NCBI RefSeq assembly: GCF_963259705.1
Contig: NC_081841.1
Location: 93,976,559-94,040,558, forward strand
DNA: 64,000 nucleotides
From: Myotis daubentonii
Taxonomy: Eukaryota; Chordata; Mammalia; Chiroptera; Vespertilionidae
Direction of reading: 5' to 3'
Shown here: piece by piece, positions 37,366 through 50,150 of the stretch
Layout of the letters: each line of letters begins with the position of its first letter
Position numbering within the stretch: the first letter of the stretch is position 1
Translations under genes and position numbers: made by a program
The notes under the pieces: generated by a model
Told to the model about the DNA's origin: nothing
The model's input: the letters and a program-made list of their open reading frames with translations, nothing else
Databases searched by the model: none

Positions 37366-39944
37366 CCTTGTGTGATGATAACCCCTTTCATCCCTGTAAA
37401 GAAAATTGTTAGAGGTGAGCAGAGAATGGAGCAAAAATAAAGGCAAATATTTCAGAAATCTCTCACTCACAGTTATGATTAAAAATCCTCACAGCCTTTC
37501 CTGATGGAATTAGATTGGCCCAATACCTTTGCAGATCCTATTGTTGCTGAAGCAGAGCTGCCCAAGTGCCTCCTCCCCTTTAATTCATTGCCTTTTGTCA
37601 CTTCTTTGGTCCCTTCTTCCCTTCTTTAGGCTCCAGATCACCGGAGTTAGGTTCGAAGATACAAGTTCTTACAAAAGGAAAGTTGTGACTTAGCAAATCT
37701 TCCTCCACTCAGCCTGCCCAAAGTAAGGGCTCTTCCTTCTCCACCCCTGCTTTAGTCATCCCTGGGAGAGAACGACCCAAAGAGGCCTCAAACGTTTCAG
37801 ACAGAGCATGCCACTCTGGTGAGAACAATTCCCAGCTCCAGCTGTGGATGACTTTGTCTCCCAGCTTTCTTGCCTGTTAAACACGTGACAGCACATTGAC
37901 TAATTGCTGAGAAATGAGGTCTTGAAGAATGTTTCAAAAGAAACTGCAGCAAGCTTGTCAAAAGAACTGAGCTGGCCAGGAGTGGGATGGGCGCCCAGGG
38001 TGCAGAGGCTGGCAACACAGCCCCACTGGCAGGCAGCTGAGGCACCACGCCCAGCGCCTGTCAAAGATGCTGAGAATTCAGAGCAGGGCTGCGGGAGGTC
38101 ACAGAGCTGGCCCTCTCCACTCTGAGCAGAGGCCTCAGTAGGCAGACATCTGTCACTTCTGTTCCTGTTCAAGATTCCATTCTTCTCAGAGAGGCCCTGT
38201 GACGGAAGGCCACAGGGCCCTCTCCCTCTTCCCACCCTCTAAAGGTTGAGTACAGAGTCCTTTCTGGATGGAGTCATGAGATGGAAGAACAGAAGTGTCC
38301 AGACCACCTCCTACTGTGCTCTCTAGACCCCAACAGTGTCCTTCCCCAAACCCAGCGCTTCTCCTTTGTATTTGCCGACTCATCAAACCCAAGCACCATG
38401 TTTCCTAAACACTCACTGATCACTATTAATCAGCAAGCTGGCAGTGCTGCTGCCTGCCCTGTGAGCATCTTGTTAATGATGGGAGAAGACTGCCAAACGG
38501 CCAGCTCTGCTCCGGATGGTGAGATATGGGTCTTGCCCAGACTGAGGAGGCAAAGGCATCGCTGTGAGCCGTCTGCCACAGAACTGAGATCTCTGGCATT
38601 TGATAACAAAAAATGAGCAGGCCCTCTTTCTGCGAAGAACAATGTAAAGAGTCCATCCACTCATTTCCTACCAGAGACCAAAAACAGGGTGGAGGGAAAG
38701 CTTCAACTAGGAAGAAAGGCCAACTAGCCACCCCTGCATTATAGACCTTTGTGTTTCCCTGAGGCCAGGATCTAGAGATGGACAGCAGCAGCAGCATGAA
38801 GGACTTAAGCTAGATGATCAGAAGTACTTTCTCATGTGAAGGATTGCTAACTATTCTAGGGTAGGTTATTAAGGAAAGACATGTTATCTATGACCTGCAG
38901 ATCCCTTACTCCAACTTAATTAGCTCAGTCTACATTGTTTATATATGTTCATTTACAAATTTGATTTTTCTATCAATAGATGAAATTGAGGAGACATGCT
39001 ATAATATTTATTTGATGACCTTTGGTGTCCCCTCTCAATGGAGAACGTACCCTGCTGGATGCCTGACCGTGGTGCTGGCCAGGCATTACCTGAGTGATGA
39101 AGCTAGCAGGCACGTCAATAAACCTTTGCCAATCAGATGATGTGCCAAACACTGGTTAGAGGCTGAGGAACCAAGACCTGAAGAATTACAGAGATTAACA
39201 GTAGCCCAGGAGAGCACATCCTGGGTGCCTAAGTGTTGCCCAGCAAGAACTTAGCAATTCAGAGGGAGGTGTCGGAGAAGTCAATCAGAGGAGGCTCCGT
39301 GGGGGTCGCAGCCTAAAGATGGGTGGGGAGTTGAATGCCCATCGTGGAGGGTTGGTTTCCGTCAGGAGGGATTTCGGAAAGCCCCAAGGGGAGCACATCA
39401 GGGCCCCTGGGACTGCAGTTTCTGCCCTGATATAGGTGCTCAGAGCCGTGGGCCTGTCAGAATTGACCACATGGAGGGCACATCCTTTAATTAGCGCCGA
39501 GGGACCTTGAGGAGCGGAGCTCTTGAAGGAGTCCTTTCTGCCTCTCAGAGCCTCTCACAGGCCCAGGACAGGGCTCCGCACATGCACCATCCCAGTCCTG
39601 GGTCCCCCTGAAAGAGGATCACAATAGGCACAACTCACCCATCTGCCCTGAGAGGGCATTCGATCCACCAAGAGAGGCAAGCTTGACTGCCCAGGCCTCC
39701 CTGGGCCAGGCCCGCACCCCAGGCCGGAGCTTTTATGTGGAAAGGAGTTCTCAGGGGGCCAAGCCTTGTGCCTCCCCAGGCTGAGCGCAAGTCTAATAGT
39801 AACTGAGGGACCCCACATCCACTCTCTACCACCACGTGGAATTGCAAAGGAGCCAGCAGGAACAACGTCAACATTTCTGGTAAGAGTGAACTGTTTTAGA
39901 AGCTGTATGGCTATGTAGTTAGGAATGAAACCCCTGAGCCCCAA

Positions 39945-40185
39945 ATGTGAAGGTTTAATTTCTAGCTTTGCCATGTATTAGCCTATAACCTTGTGTGCGA
40001 AGGAACCAGCAAGGATGAACGAAGGTCGATCTGATGCTTAAGGTCTTTTATCCTCATCTATAAAATGAGACAGATAATAATACCAACCTTATAAGATTGG
40101 CCTGAGGAATAAATGAGCTAATAATATAAAATGCCCAGAACAACAGCCAGGTTGTTGTAAGCACTCAAGAAAAATGCTGGTTATT
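39945..40185 (+). repeat. MIR SINE
   Basis: 'agctttgccatgtattagcc', 'cctcatctataaaatgagac', 'cctgaggaataaatgagcta' and 'tggttattattac' are in MIR order. Confidence 0.85.
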
Positions 40186-40299
40186 ATTACTAAATACGTG
40201 CCTGGCAATGGCAGTGCAGCCTTTTCGATACAGGAAGGGTTTACAGAAGCATCTAATTGGAAGGCGGAGCTTTGAGACATACAGACCATGAGGAGATAA

Positions 40300-40400
40300 T
40301 AGAAATATTTTCTTCCTAAGGTTCTTAGGAAGGATAAATGAAATGATACATATACTGTGCTTAGAAGAGTAAGCACGCAGTTAATATAGTCGTTTATTTG
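40300..40400 (+). repeat. MIR SINE 3' remnant
   Basis: 'aggataaatgaaatgataca' followed by 'tgtgcttagaagagtaagca' resembles the MIR 3' end. Confidence 0.45.
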
Positions 40401-40971
40401 GAGTGGCTTGAAAGTGTTAAAAGGCGATGAAGGCAGGGCCAGGGTTACAGGTATCAGAAAGCCCTTTGTCAGGAAGCTCTGTTCTATGCTGCAGCTCAGA
40501 GAAGTCTTCCCTGCTATGGATGAAGACAAGCATTTACACAAAGGAATTTCCTGAGAATCAATCAGGGTGCCAGACCTGGGCCAGGTTTCCATGGACACTT
40601 GCTGCATTTCTTCCCTGGAGGCACTCATTGGTCCAGGACAAACCTAAGGACTCATGTCCATCCTTCCTGAAGACCAACACCATGACCTCCAGAAGGCCTT
40701 TGGCTATAGGACCCTAGCTGCAAAGCATCTGAGCACCTGGAGTGAGGACCAAGGATGTTCAGTCCACCTGGACCACCTGAACTGAGGACCGGGAAGAGAC
40801 ACAGGTGTCGGGCTGTAAAACGGAGGCCCTGAGCTCTCCTTGCTCACCAGCCAAGCAACACAGACACACACTTTCACCTACTCACCTGCTCCAGGCCTGG
40901 CCCTGACCCCCTCCCAGGGAGACTCGTGGATGGAGAGAGAATCGGGGGCCTCGGACCACTGGGAGAACTCA

Positions 40972-41397
<426 letters not shown>

Positions 41398-41489
41398 TCA
41401 TCCACACGGCCACTCCTGAGGCATGTGGTGCCTTCCAGCTTTCTGGCAGTCACGCTGATGGCTGAGGTGCCATGCTACTCAGGAGCCAA

Positions 41490-41850
41490 ACAGATCTGGT
41501 TTAATCCAGCTCCATCTCTTGCTAGTCAGGTGACTTGAGCCCATCCAGGCCCCAGTTCCCATCTCCATTAAATGAGGACAATACCTTTCTTCAGAGGCAA
41601 ATAGTAAACATTCAATAAAGGGGAAGATGTCCAGCATGGTGGCTGGAGAGGAGATTCCAGGGCCAGTCTCCCCGAACATGAATCCTGCTCTGCCACGTAC
41701 TAGCCGTATTACCTTGAGCAAAGTGATTAGCCTCTTGGTGCCTCAGTTTCCCCACATCTAAAGAGGGAATAAAATGGTCTCATCACCTAGAGTTGTCCTG
41801 AGGATTCGACACGTTGGTGTCTGTAAAGTGCTTAGAAAAGGCCGGCGCAC
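41490..41850 (+). repeat. Two adjacent MIR-type remnants
   Basis: The second (41670-41850) is clear: 'cctgctctgccacgtactag', 'gtgcctcagtttccccacat', 'gtcctgaggattcgacacgt', 'gtgcttagaa'. The first (41490-41640) is degraded ('tgctagtcaggtgacttgag', 'ccatctccattaaatgagga'). Confidence 0.75.
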
Positions 41851-42454
41851 TGAGTGCTTATTAAGTTAAAATGAGTCCCACCTGCCCCCTTAGGAAGATC
41901 ACACCCACGGGCCTTTCTCCACCCAACAGGCAGCACTTGGCCCCCAAAATGCAGGTCTCCTGGGTTCTGGGCCTCACACCTGCTGCCTCCCACTCTGGCT
42001 TCTGGTTCGTGGTTGCTCTGGACTTCAGCAATTGGTCTGAACTGTGAAGACCACACCTCGGTGACCTGCCCGGGCACCACCAGCACCGCTCTTTCTGGGT
42101 TCCCAGTCCTGACACCCGGCCCAGCTGCACATCCACTGCTGCTGCCCAGCACTGACTGCCGCCACTCCCACAGGCCACGGGGAGGAGGGAGAAGGAGATA
42201 GAAGCTTGGAGAACTTCTGGGCCCAGAAGTTTAAGCCTCACTACAGAGGCACAGTCTGCCAGGGGAAGATCCTCCTCTCCCTGGAGGGGAGGAAATGCAG
42301 GTGTGCACAGCACAGCACAGCACAGGCCTCAGAGCGGAAGCATCTTTAAAAACAGAGGGAGTCGTGTGCAGTGGTTGGTTGTCCGGGGCTGAGAATCAGG
42401 GCTCCTAGATCCTACCCGGACTCTAGTAAAATGAAAGAAGGCATTGAGAGGCAG

Positions 42455-42710
42455 ACAGCACAGTGCAAGAATGCAAACCCTGGGGCCACACTGCCTGGCT
42501 TTCAAACCCTGCCCTGCTACTTGGCTGACAAATGACCTTGGGAAGTCATTTTGTCATCACTGTGCCTCAGTTTCCTCCTCTGTAAGCAGAGATCAAAATA
42601 AAAACTACCCGATGGAGCTGTCCAGAAATTTGGATGAGTTGATATGAGTAAAGATATTAAAACACCGCCTAGCATATAATAAGTGTTTAATTGTTATTAT
42701 TATTAATATT
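42455..42710 (+). repeat. MIR SINE, nearly full length
   Basis: 'gcaaaccctggggccacact', 'gcctggctttcaaaccctgc', 'gtgcctcagtttcctcctct' and 'taataagtgtttaattgtta' follow the whole MIR consensus order. Confidence 0.9.
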
Positions 42711-43138
42711 CAGTTTTCATAAACATGTCCCTGTTCTCTGCCTCATTTTTCTCATCTGTGAGCTGGGTCACCTCAGACTTCCTACCTCCTTTCCTAGGAC
42801 AGAGCAAGATAAAGAAAAAACTAGTGGCTTCTTCCCTTTATCATGCTGTGGGCACAACCCCAAGACCGCCAGGGGCTGGAGGGGAGTCAGCAGGGGGATG
42901 TGATGGTCCCATTTTCCTGGTGTATCTAGGCTACAGCCTCTGGGAAATAAGCAGGCTTCCCAGTTTAGCAACATCGGATTTCAGGTCGGCGAGATCCCGG
43001 GCTGGCACAGGCAGTCAGGCTGCCTCATTAGAATGCAGCAGGTGTGCCCACCCTCAGCTTGGGATGTTGGTCACGGTCTCAGGGAGGCTAAAAATAGACT
43101 GTCAATTGCACACTCCCGTGCTGGCTGCAGAGTCACCT

Positions 43139-43689
43139 CTAAAGCTGAAAAATGCTCTGTGCACGAAGCTGACCCCAATCTTGACTCTATTTAAATATAT
43201 TAAGAGAAAAAGTCCTAGTTGGTCCAGGCAGCACGTGTGGTCAAGGTCAAAGGGGCCTGCCTCTTGCACCCATTAATTGCCATTCAACTCATTCCAAGGT
43301 CTCCTTTTCCGTGGGGTCCCTGAGACTCCCCAGCAGCCAATTTACAAAGCATCAACCACGTGCACCCATCACATTCATGAGGGAAAGAAATGAGTAAATA
43401 TGGAGGGTCATTCAGCTCAATAACTACAGGTCATGGGAACAAAATGGTAACTGTGGCCCTGTCACTGGTGTTACAGGCTGTCAGCCTCCTGCAGAGGGGT
43501 CTTGCGCTCTGCCCATGAGCTCAAAGCTGTGCCATCCCAGGAGGCTGGGAGTGGGGTGGGAAGGAGCAGTGGCCCAGGATGCCGGGGCATTCAGCTACGT
43601 GGGTGGCGCTTTTCATCCCACAGATACCTAGTGAGCACCTGTTGCGGCGAGGCGCCGTGCGGGTCCTGTGGGAGAAGCAGATGTACAGG
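43139..43689 (+). repeat. Local duplication, copy 1 (551 bp)
   Basis: Aligns colinearly with 45795-46329; both begin ctaaagctgaaaaa and end at agatgtacagg. Small indels and scattered substitutions. In this copy the last part runs on into a longer antisense L2, so this is probably the source. Confidence 0.95.
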
Positions 43690-44180
43690 ACAGTGCCCTC
43701 AAAGCACTCTGCTTTCTAGCAGGAGTATAAGACCTTTGAGGCTCCACTGGACGATGGAATAAGGTTTGTTTTACAAGAGAAGCTCAAGTAAATTGTTCTG
43801 GGGCCTCAAAGAAGAGAGATTCATTTCCATTTAAAGAGCCAGAAAAGCCTGGGATGGCAGCAGTGAGGTGGGTGGGGAACTTTCTGAATGAATTTTGGTA
43901 GGTGGAGGTGGTGGGGAAGACTCTGGGAGGAGGGGATGGCTTGAGCAAAGAGGTAAAGGGGAAGGAAAGCAGTGAGCTTGTTTGGGGAGCAACTTGGCGG
44001 AGATAGTGGGAGATTCGGCTGAAGGGAAATCACGGCCAGGCTGTGATGTAATTAAACAAACAGGACGGTGGGGAGCTGTTGGCCACTTTAAGCAGGGAGT
44101 TCTATGTCCGAGCTCTACTTTAGGAAGATGAATGTGAGGCAGCGTCCCACAGGGGCAAGGAGGAGAAAGGGGGAGTGGCA
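43600..44180 (-). repeat. L2 LINE fragment, antisense
   Basis: 'atacctagtgagcacctgtt', 'agcactctgctttctagcag', then 'ggcttgagcaaagaggtaaa' and 'gggagctgttggccacttta' match L2 3' sequence in reverse. Its first 90 bp are included in the local duplication. Confidence 0.55.
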
Positions 44181-44559
44181 GCCCTGGCATTGGGGAAGCA
44201 AGGCATGAACTTACGAGACTATTTGCAAAGTTCAGTCAAAAACTAATGGGGATCTGAAGCACTGTTGTGTAAGTAGGGCTGCCTGCCGGAGAAGCCACAG
44301 AAAGAAAAGCTCTGGGAGCTGGCCACTGATGGCATGTCAGGAACCAGAGGTGCCTCCAACAGTTCCAGCCTGGGGGACCGGGAAAACGGTGGTGCATCAA
44401 CAGAAACAAGCCAGCCGGCAGGAAGGGCAGGGTGGCCAGGGAAATGATGAGTTTCAATTTCAATATGTGAAGTGTGCGATGCCATTGCATCATGTAAGAG
44501 AAGATGTCTAGCAAGCAGACAGCAGTGCAGTCCCAGTCAATAAAGATTACAAACCAAAT

Positions 44560-45265
44560 TAAAAGGCAAGTGGTAAACTGAGAGTACCTTTCTACCACCC
44601 CCGACAGGCAAGGTTAATATCCTTAATATGGAGAGCGCTCTTACAAACCAACGAGAGAAAGAAGAACATCCCCGATTTAACACTGGACAAGGAGCTTACA
44701 GCGAATTCACATGAGAATAAGCACAAATGGCAAGTTGACATCTGGCAAAAATATTTAACCTGTTTAGAAATCAGGTAACTTTAAATTAAAGTAAAAAAGT
44801 TGTAATTCTTAAATACCAAATAAGCTCAGCTCCCCCCAAAACTGCTAAAAACTCTATTTTTAATGGCTGCAGGAAAAAAAATAAGTACTTTCGTACAATT
44901 CTAGTGAGAACTTTTTGGAGGGTAGTTTGATAAAATTCAGTAAAAGTGAAGAAAAGCAGAAATCTGTTAGCCCAATAATTCCTTTTTTTAAGGATATCCT
45001 AAGGAAAGATTCATGGATAATCACAAGCGTGTAGCTATAAGAATTTTGTGAAAGCAGTATTTAATGGCAAAAAATAGGATTCGACTTAGAGGTTCCACAA
45101 AGCACAAGTGACTACATGAACAGTGACAGAGTGCAGGCTACACAGCCTTTTAAATGTTGTGGAAGAGTGTTTAACAACACAGGAATATTACCACGATAAG
45201 CTGTGGGTTGAGAAGAGCACGTGGGAGTAGAACAGATAGAGCGATTGCATTTTGAAAATTAAAAC
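44560..45265 (+). repeat. Old L1 3'-end fragment
   Basis: Sense-strand L1 3' landmarks: 'gcacaaatggcaagttgaca', 'gtgagaactttttggagggt', 'tgttagcccaataattcctt', 'agcagtatttaatggcaaaa'. Highly diverged. Confidence 0.55.
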
Positions 45266-45794
45266 CTATTCATGCTTATGTGTGATGAAGAGGGATTCGG
45301 GGACTGTCGTGGGGTGTTGGACTGTCAGCAGCTCATTCTTTCCTTTCTTGTGCTTGTTTGTACTTCCTAAAATTTATGCCATTAACACCTACTGCTTTTG
45401 TAAATAGCAAATGGTAATAGTGGAAAAGGAAAGGCAGTGCGATCCCAGAGCTCTGGAGGGAAGCTGAGGCTGGCACTCTGGATTTGGAAACCATCTGCAC
45501 TAGATGGCGGGGGAGGGGAGGGATGAGGGGTTCACGTCGGGGAGATACCCCAAAAAAGAAGGCATAGGGGGATGAGGAAGGTCCAGGGAGAGACGCTGAA
45601 ACATTATCCTTTGAGGACCTTGGCAGCATCAAGGGACCCAGTTCTGCTCCAGTTCTGTGACTGTCCCTCCTCTGAGGACATGCGACCCTCACAGTGAACT
45701 CCAGTGACCAGGCACTGGCACCAAACATTGACAACTGACGTCTAGCGTTGCACATCCACGTGGATGCTATGCTCCGGAAGCTGTGCAATCATAG

Positions 45795-46329
45795 CTAAAG
45801 CTGAAAAAGGTTCTGTGCACGAAGCTGACCCCAATCTTGACTCTATTTAAATATATTAAGAAGAGAAAAAGTTCCAGCTGGTCCAGGCAGCAGGTGTGGT
45901 TCCAGGTCACCCCTTATCTGCCATTCAACTCTGATTCCAAGGTCCCCTTTTCCATGGGGCTCCCTGACACTCTTTCCCCAGCAGCCAATTTATAAAGTGT
46001 CGACCATGTGCATATTCATGAGGGGGGAAATGAATAGATATGGAGGGAGATTCAGCTCAATAACTACAGGTCATGGGAACAAAATGGTAACTGTGGCCCT
46101 GGCCCTGATGTCACAGGCTGTCAGCCTCCTGCAGAGGGAACTTGCGCTCTGCCCATGAGCTCAAAGCTGTGCCGTCCCAGGAGGCTGGGAGTGGGGTGGG
46201 AAGGAGCAGTGGCCCAGGATGCCTGGGCATTCAGCTACGTGGGTGGCGCTTTTCATCCCACAAATACCTAGTGAGCACCTGTTGTGGCGAGGCGCCGTGC
46301 GGGTCCTGTGGGAGAAGCAGATGTACAGG
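45795..46329 (+). repeat. Local duplication, copy 2 (535 bp)
   Basis: Second copy of 43139-43689, same orientation, 2656 bp away. Similarity stops abruptly at agatgtacagg, inside the L2 3' end present in copy 1. The shared open frames are not coding. Confidence 0.95.
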
Positions 46330-46918
46330 CCCTCTAGGTCCTCGTGTAGGCATACAGGAACCCATAGGAATCCAGACATGTCTCAGGAAGCCATTTAAGA
46401 TGGTTCACCCACAGTGGAAGACCCTTGGGAGGGGCTCTGAAAACTCAGTCTTGGCCCATCTGCCTGGCCTCCTATGGCCCTGCAAAGACTCAAGACTCAT
46501 GTAAGGGCTGGGTCTTGAAGAATGATGGTGGGCACATCTGTAAAGTCTGAAGTCCTGACTCCTATATAAGCCTCAGTGGGCAACAGAGGCTCTGGGTGAA
46601 GGCAACCTTCAAACATCAACCAATCTCATATATGTTGGCTGAGAACTCAGCAAAATATTGGGAATCACACAGGGGAGGAAGCCAGATATGCATCGCTCTC
46701 TTCCTCCCCACGTGTGCTTACCAGATATGATTTAAACTGTGGTCCGTGTCGTTGATAATCACATAGAGTTAGCTCTTCAAGCACTGTCTGTCTGCCTTTA
46801 GATATGGACCTCAGCTTCACCTGAAAGGGGGACATTCCAAGGGCAGAAAGTCAGGCAGCAGCGAGACAAGCAAGGGCTCTGCTGGGCATTGGGACCTCTC
46901 CTATTGCCTATAAATATA

Positions 46919-47218
46919 CTAGAGGCCCGATGCATGAAATTCGTGCATGGGAGGGGGCTCCTCAGCCTGGCCTGAACCCTCTCCAATCCTGGACACCTCA
47001 GGGGATGTCTGTCTGACTGGCAGTCAGACATCCCTCTCACAATCCAGGACAGCTGGCTCCTAACCGCTCGCCTGCCTGCCTGCCTGACTGATCACCCCTA
47101 ACCGCCTCTGCCTGCCAGCCTGATGCCCCTAACCGCCTCTGCCTCGACCCCCATCACTGTGGCTTTGTCTGGAAGGATGTCCAGTCTAATTAGCATATTA
47201 CCCTTTTATTAGTATAGA
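46919..47218 (-). mobile_element. Helitron J (HeliBat type), 300 bp
   Basis: On minus: TCTATACTAATAAAAGGG at 47218, 3' hairpin gcacgaatttcatgc then GGGCCTCTAG at 46919, between A and T. Internal 'cctaaccgcctctgcctgcc' repeats twice. Confidence 0.93.
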
Positions 47219-47870
47219 TAGCTTTCCTGTCTTCTTTGACCAAAGACGGTTCTAGTTCCATCCTCATATCTACTCTCCTGCTTTCATGTCCTAGCATCTG
47301 GACTAAAAGATGGGACCCAGCAAAGCAATACTGAAGTCAGCCTGCCCAGAAAGAAGTGCTATGCTAGAGCAGATGGCCCTAGCTCCCTGCTGCTCATCAG
47401 GGGTCGGAAGTCTGCAAGTTTGGGTGTGGGGAGAAGGGTCTAGATGCTGTTGGTCCTGCAAGGTGGTGTGGTCTGTATGCACGCACCCTCCAGGGTCCCT
47501 GGCTTGTTCACTTGTCAACAGATATCCTTGCATGTCTCACTAGCATTGGCTTTTTAAAGGCACAGACACACCAGATTCCCCTCAGGCAAGGCCAGACACG
47601 ATGCATGTTACAGAGTGTCAGCTACTGTCACCCATTGAGACCTTCCTGTTTTACAGTGTCCCTGACTGTAACTGGCTACTTGGCAGAGCCCATCTCCATA
47701 TGCTTTTTTATTGCCATAAGTCTCAAGCCCCAACAAGGTTGTGCTCCTGGGATCCAACTTCCCTTGGGTCCTGTCACTCACCATTCTCAGTCCCCATCCT
47801 CCCACTGGGGAATGCTGCCAGGAGACCTGCCAGGACCATGGCTGAGCCAGGGCTCACAGAGGGGTCTAGG

Positions 47871-48232
47871 GCAATGGTTAGCAAAGTGTAAACCCCAGAC
47901 CACCAGCATCAGCAGCACTTGGGAATTTGTAAGAAATGCAAATTTTCCCTGGCTGTTGTAGCTCAGTTGGTTGAGCATCATCCCATACACCAAGAAGTCA
48001 CCAGTTCAATTCTCAGTCAGGGCACATTCATTGATGCTTCTCTCTCTCTCTCCCTCTCCCTTCCTCGCTTTGTAAAAATCAATTAAAAAAATTTTTTTTA
48101 AAAGAACAATGAAAATTTTCAGGCCTTACAGAAACCACCCACATCACCATCTCTGGGTGGGGCCCAGCAGTGTATTCCAGCAAGCTCTCCATGTGATTCT
48201 GATGCATCACAAAGTTTGAGAAACTCCAAGCT
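47871..48232 (-). repeat. MER5-type hAT-Charlie element, split by a Ves SINE
   Basis: 'agaccaccagcatcagcagc', 'acttgggaatttgtaagaaa' before and 'gggtggggcccagcagtgta', 'tgtgattctgatgcatcaca' after the Ves give the MER5A order. Ends resemble CAATGGTTAGCAAAG/CAAAGTTTGAGAAACTC. Confidence 0.75.
47948..48112 (+). mobile_element. Ves SINE, internally deleted
   Basis: 'ccctggctgttgtagctcag' head with B-box-like 'agttcaattct', then directly the 'attgatgcttctctctctct' body and AT-rich tail. The middle present in full-length copies is missing. 8-bp duplication aaattttc (47940-47947, 48113-48120). Confidence 0.9.
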
Positions 48233-48629
48233 AGAGCTGCATTTTCCTACATTGTATTCCACAGAGTGGTACTCAGTGGTGGATTCTATGGTGAAGTGAG
48301 TTTGGGCAAATAGCTAAACAGATATCTTTTCTTTTTTTAGCTTTATTGAGGTATAATTGACATATAATATTGTGTAAGCTTAAGTTGTACAAGGTAAAAA
48401 TTTGATATATGTATATATTGCAAAATATAAAGAGAAGGGATTTCTTAATTGTAATCATTTTAAGCCTTTAATTTGCTAAAATGAATTGTGAATCTCCAAG
48501 GGGGAATTGGGGTATATAGTTTTACCAAATTTATGGCTATGACACCCTTTTCTCCTGAGAGATCTATAAACATCTCTAGAAATTAATGTTCTGAGGGAAC
48601 CATCTGGGGATTTAGGACAGTAATTTAGG

Positions 48630-48750
48630 ACAGTGTTTCTCTATGACAATCTGTGTCAATCTCCCTAAAGTGGGTCTCAGGCCCCACACCAGACCAACAA
48701 AATCAGAATCTGTGTGGGTGAGACCCCTCAGGCTGCATGTTGAACCAGCT
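48630..48750 (+). repeat. MER5-type remnant
   Basis: 'gtgggtctcaggccccacac', 'agaccaacaaaatcagaatc', 'tgtgtgggtgagacccctca' follow the MER5 central region. Confidence 0.5.
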
Positions 48751-48899
48751 CCCCCAGGGCTGCCGATGAAACCCTGGTCCAGACAGAGCTGGGGACAGCT
48801 ACGTGCCTTCTCAGTTCCTCTCTGACCCCTGCTGCAGCCCTCAGAGGCAAGCCTGGCACTGCCTCAGTGCTACTGTGAATCCCAGACAATGTCCCAGCA

Positions 48900-49199
48900 G
48901 GGCCCAGGACACCAGGAGGGAGAGGCAGGGCCCAGGACACCTGGAGGGAGAGGCAGGGCCCAGGACACCTGGAGGGAGAGGCAGGGCCCAGGACACCAGG
49001 AGGGAGAGGCAGGGCCCAGGACACCAGGAGGGAGAGGCAGGGCCCAGGACACCTGGAGGGAGAGGCAGGGCCCAGGACACCAGGAGGGAGAAGCAGGGCC
49101 CAGGACACCAGGAGGGAGAAGCAGGGCCCAGGACACCTGGAGGGAGAGGCAGGGCCCAGGACACCTGGAGGGAGAAGCAGGGCCCAGGACACCTAGAAG
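48900..49199 (+). repeat. 28-bp minisatellite, 10 full copies plus a partial
   Basis: Unit gggcccaggacacc[a/t]gg then agggag[a]g/agca, exact 28-bp spacing from 48900 to 49180. Copies differ mainly at A/T in the CC(A/T)GG site and G/A before GCAG. As 28 is not a multiple of 3, all six frames stay open, which explains several long overlapping open frames here. Confidence 0.97.
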
Positions 49200-49944
49200 A
49201 GTGGCAGCCACCCATTGCAGAAAGCACCTTAGTTCTCACAACCAATGAGCTGGGATTGGGTTTAGTCTCTGCCACCTTCAGGCTGGGTGACCTTGGGCCA
49301 ATCCCAAATATGCTGTCACTGCCAGGGCACCATGCAGCTCAACACAAAGGGCATTGTGCCCCGTGCTTCCCATCAGCCCTGACTGTCTCTTTGTGGTACA
49401 ACAGCAGTGCCTGCCTCAAATCAAAATGGCATTACATCCTCCCAGCCCTCCCTCTGGCTCCTGGATCAGGAATTGTTAGGAAGGAATCTACCGGATTTGT
49501 TGGGCCTGACCTATTTTTTAAATAAACTGGGGCTATTTCCCAGCTATTCGTCACTTTTCTCCCAAGACTCTACATATTATATTCTCTTATATCCTCAGAT
49601 ATTTTGGCTTCAAGAGATGTCAGGTTAATTGGATACTTGGCCCATGGTTCTTCCTCCTTAATAGGCTTAAAAGCAGACTTCCTCTCTTGTCCTCCCACTT
49701 CCCTCCCAAGTCAACAGGAGCCTCTTTCTCTCCTTTGACTTGGAGGATGTCACAGAGCACTTGACTTCCTCTCCACCTTCCTTTCCAGCAGGTGTGCAGA
49801 AAGACCTGGCCAATCCCCACCCACCTGCACTTCTCCTGGAGCCAGACAAGTTTTAGTCCCAGATTTGAGTTAAATCTGAGGACCTGAGCTGTGCTCAAGA
49901 CTCTCCACCCCAGGCTGGGTCATTGGTAGAGTGGAGGGTGCCAG

Positions 49945-50150
49945 GCAGATAGAGCACCTGTGGATTCTGATCTGGGTTCCTTCTTTCTCTATTCAGGTCA
50001 CTATGCAAAAGCCAACCAACCTTTCCTACCCTCAGTTTCCTCTTGTCAAATGACAAATGTGTGCCCTGCCTCTTTCACAGGCCTCCTGTGATGACTGAAA
50101 GACACTGAGTGTGTAACTATTTGGAGAAAATTTTGAAGTGTGGTACAGGA
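49945..50150 (+). repeat. MIR SINE remnant
   Basis: 'gattctgatctgggttcctt', 'accctcagtttcctcttgtc', 'tcctgtgatgactgaaagac'. Moderately diverged. Confidence 0.55.

Noticed and set aside
40089..40628. 179-aa open frame on the minus strand
   Set aside because: Overlaps MIR remnants, no domain or splice support, not in phase with PRMT8.
42725..43276. 183-aa open frame
   Set aside because: No recognisable domain, crosses unique and repeat sequence, and its tail lies in the local duplication; looks like chance.
43502..43762. Paired open frames at 43502 and 46142 starting with the same peptide
   Set aside because: Product of the local non-coding duplication; the frames diverge after the breakpoint and have no domain.
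47060..47160. Short repeated 'cctaaccgcctctgcctgcc' units as a possible CRISPR-like array
   Set aside because: Two or three imperfect copies within a Helitron in a mammalian genome.
48803..49525. A 240-aa open frame and several overlapping ones on both strands
   Set aside because: All depend on the 28-bp minisatellite, whose period keeps every frame open; the flanks have no coding signal.
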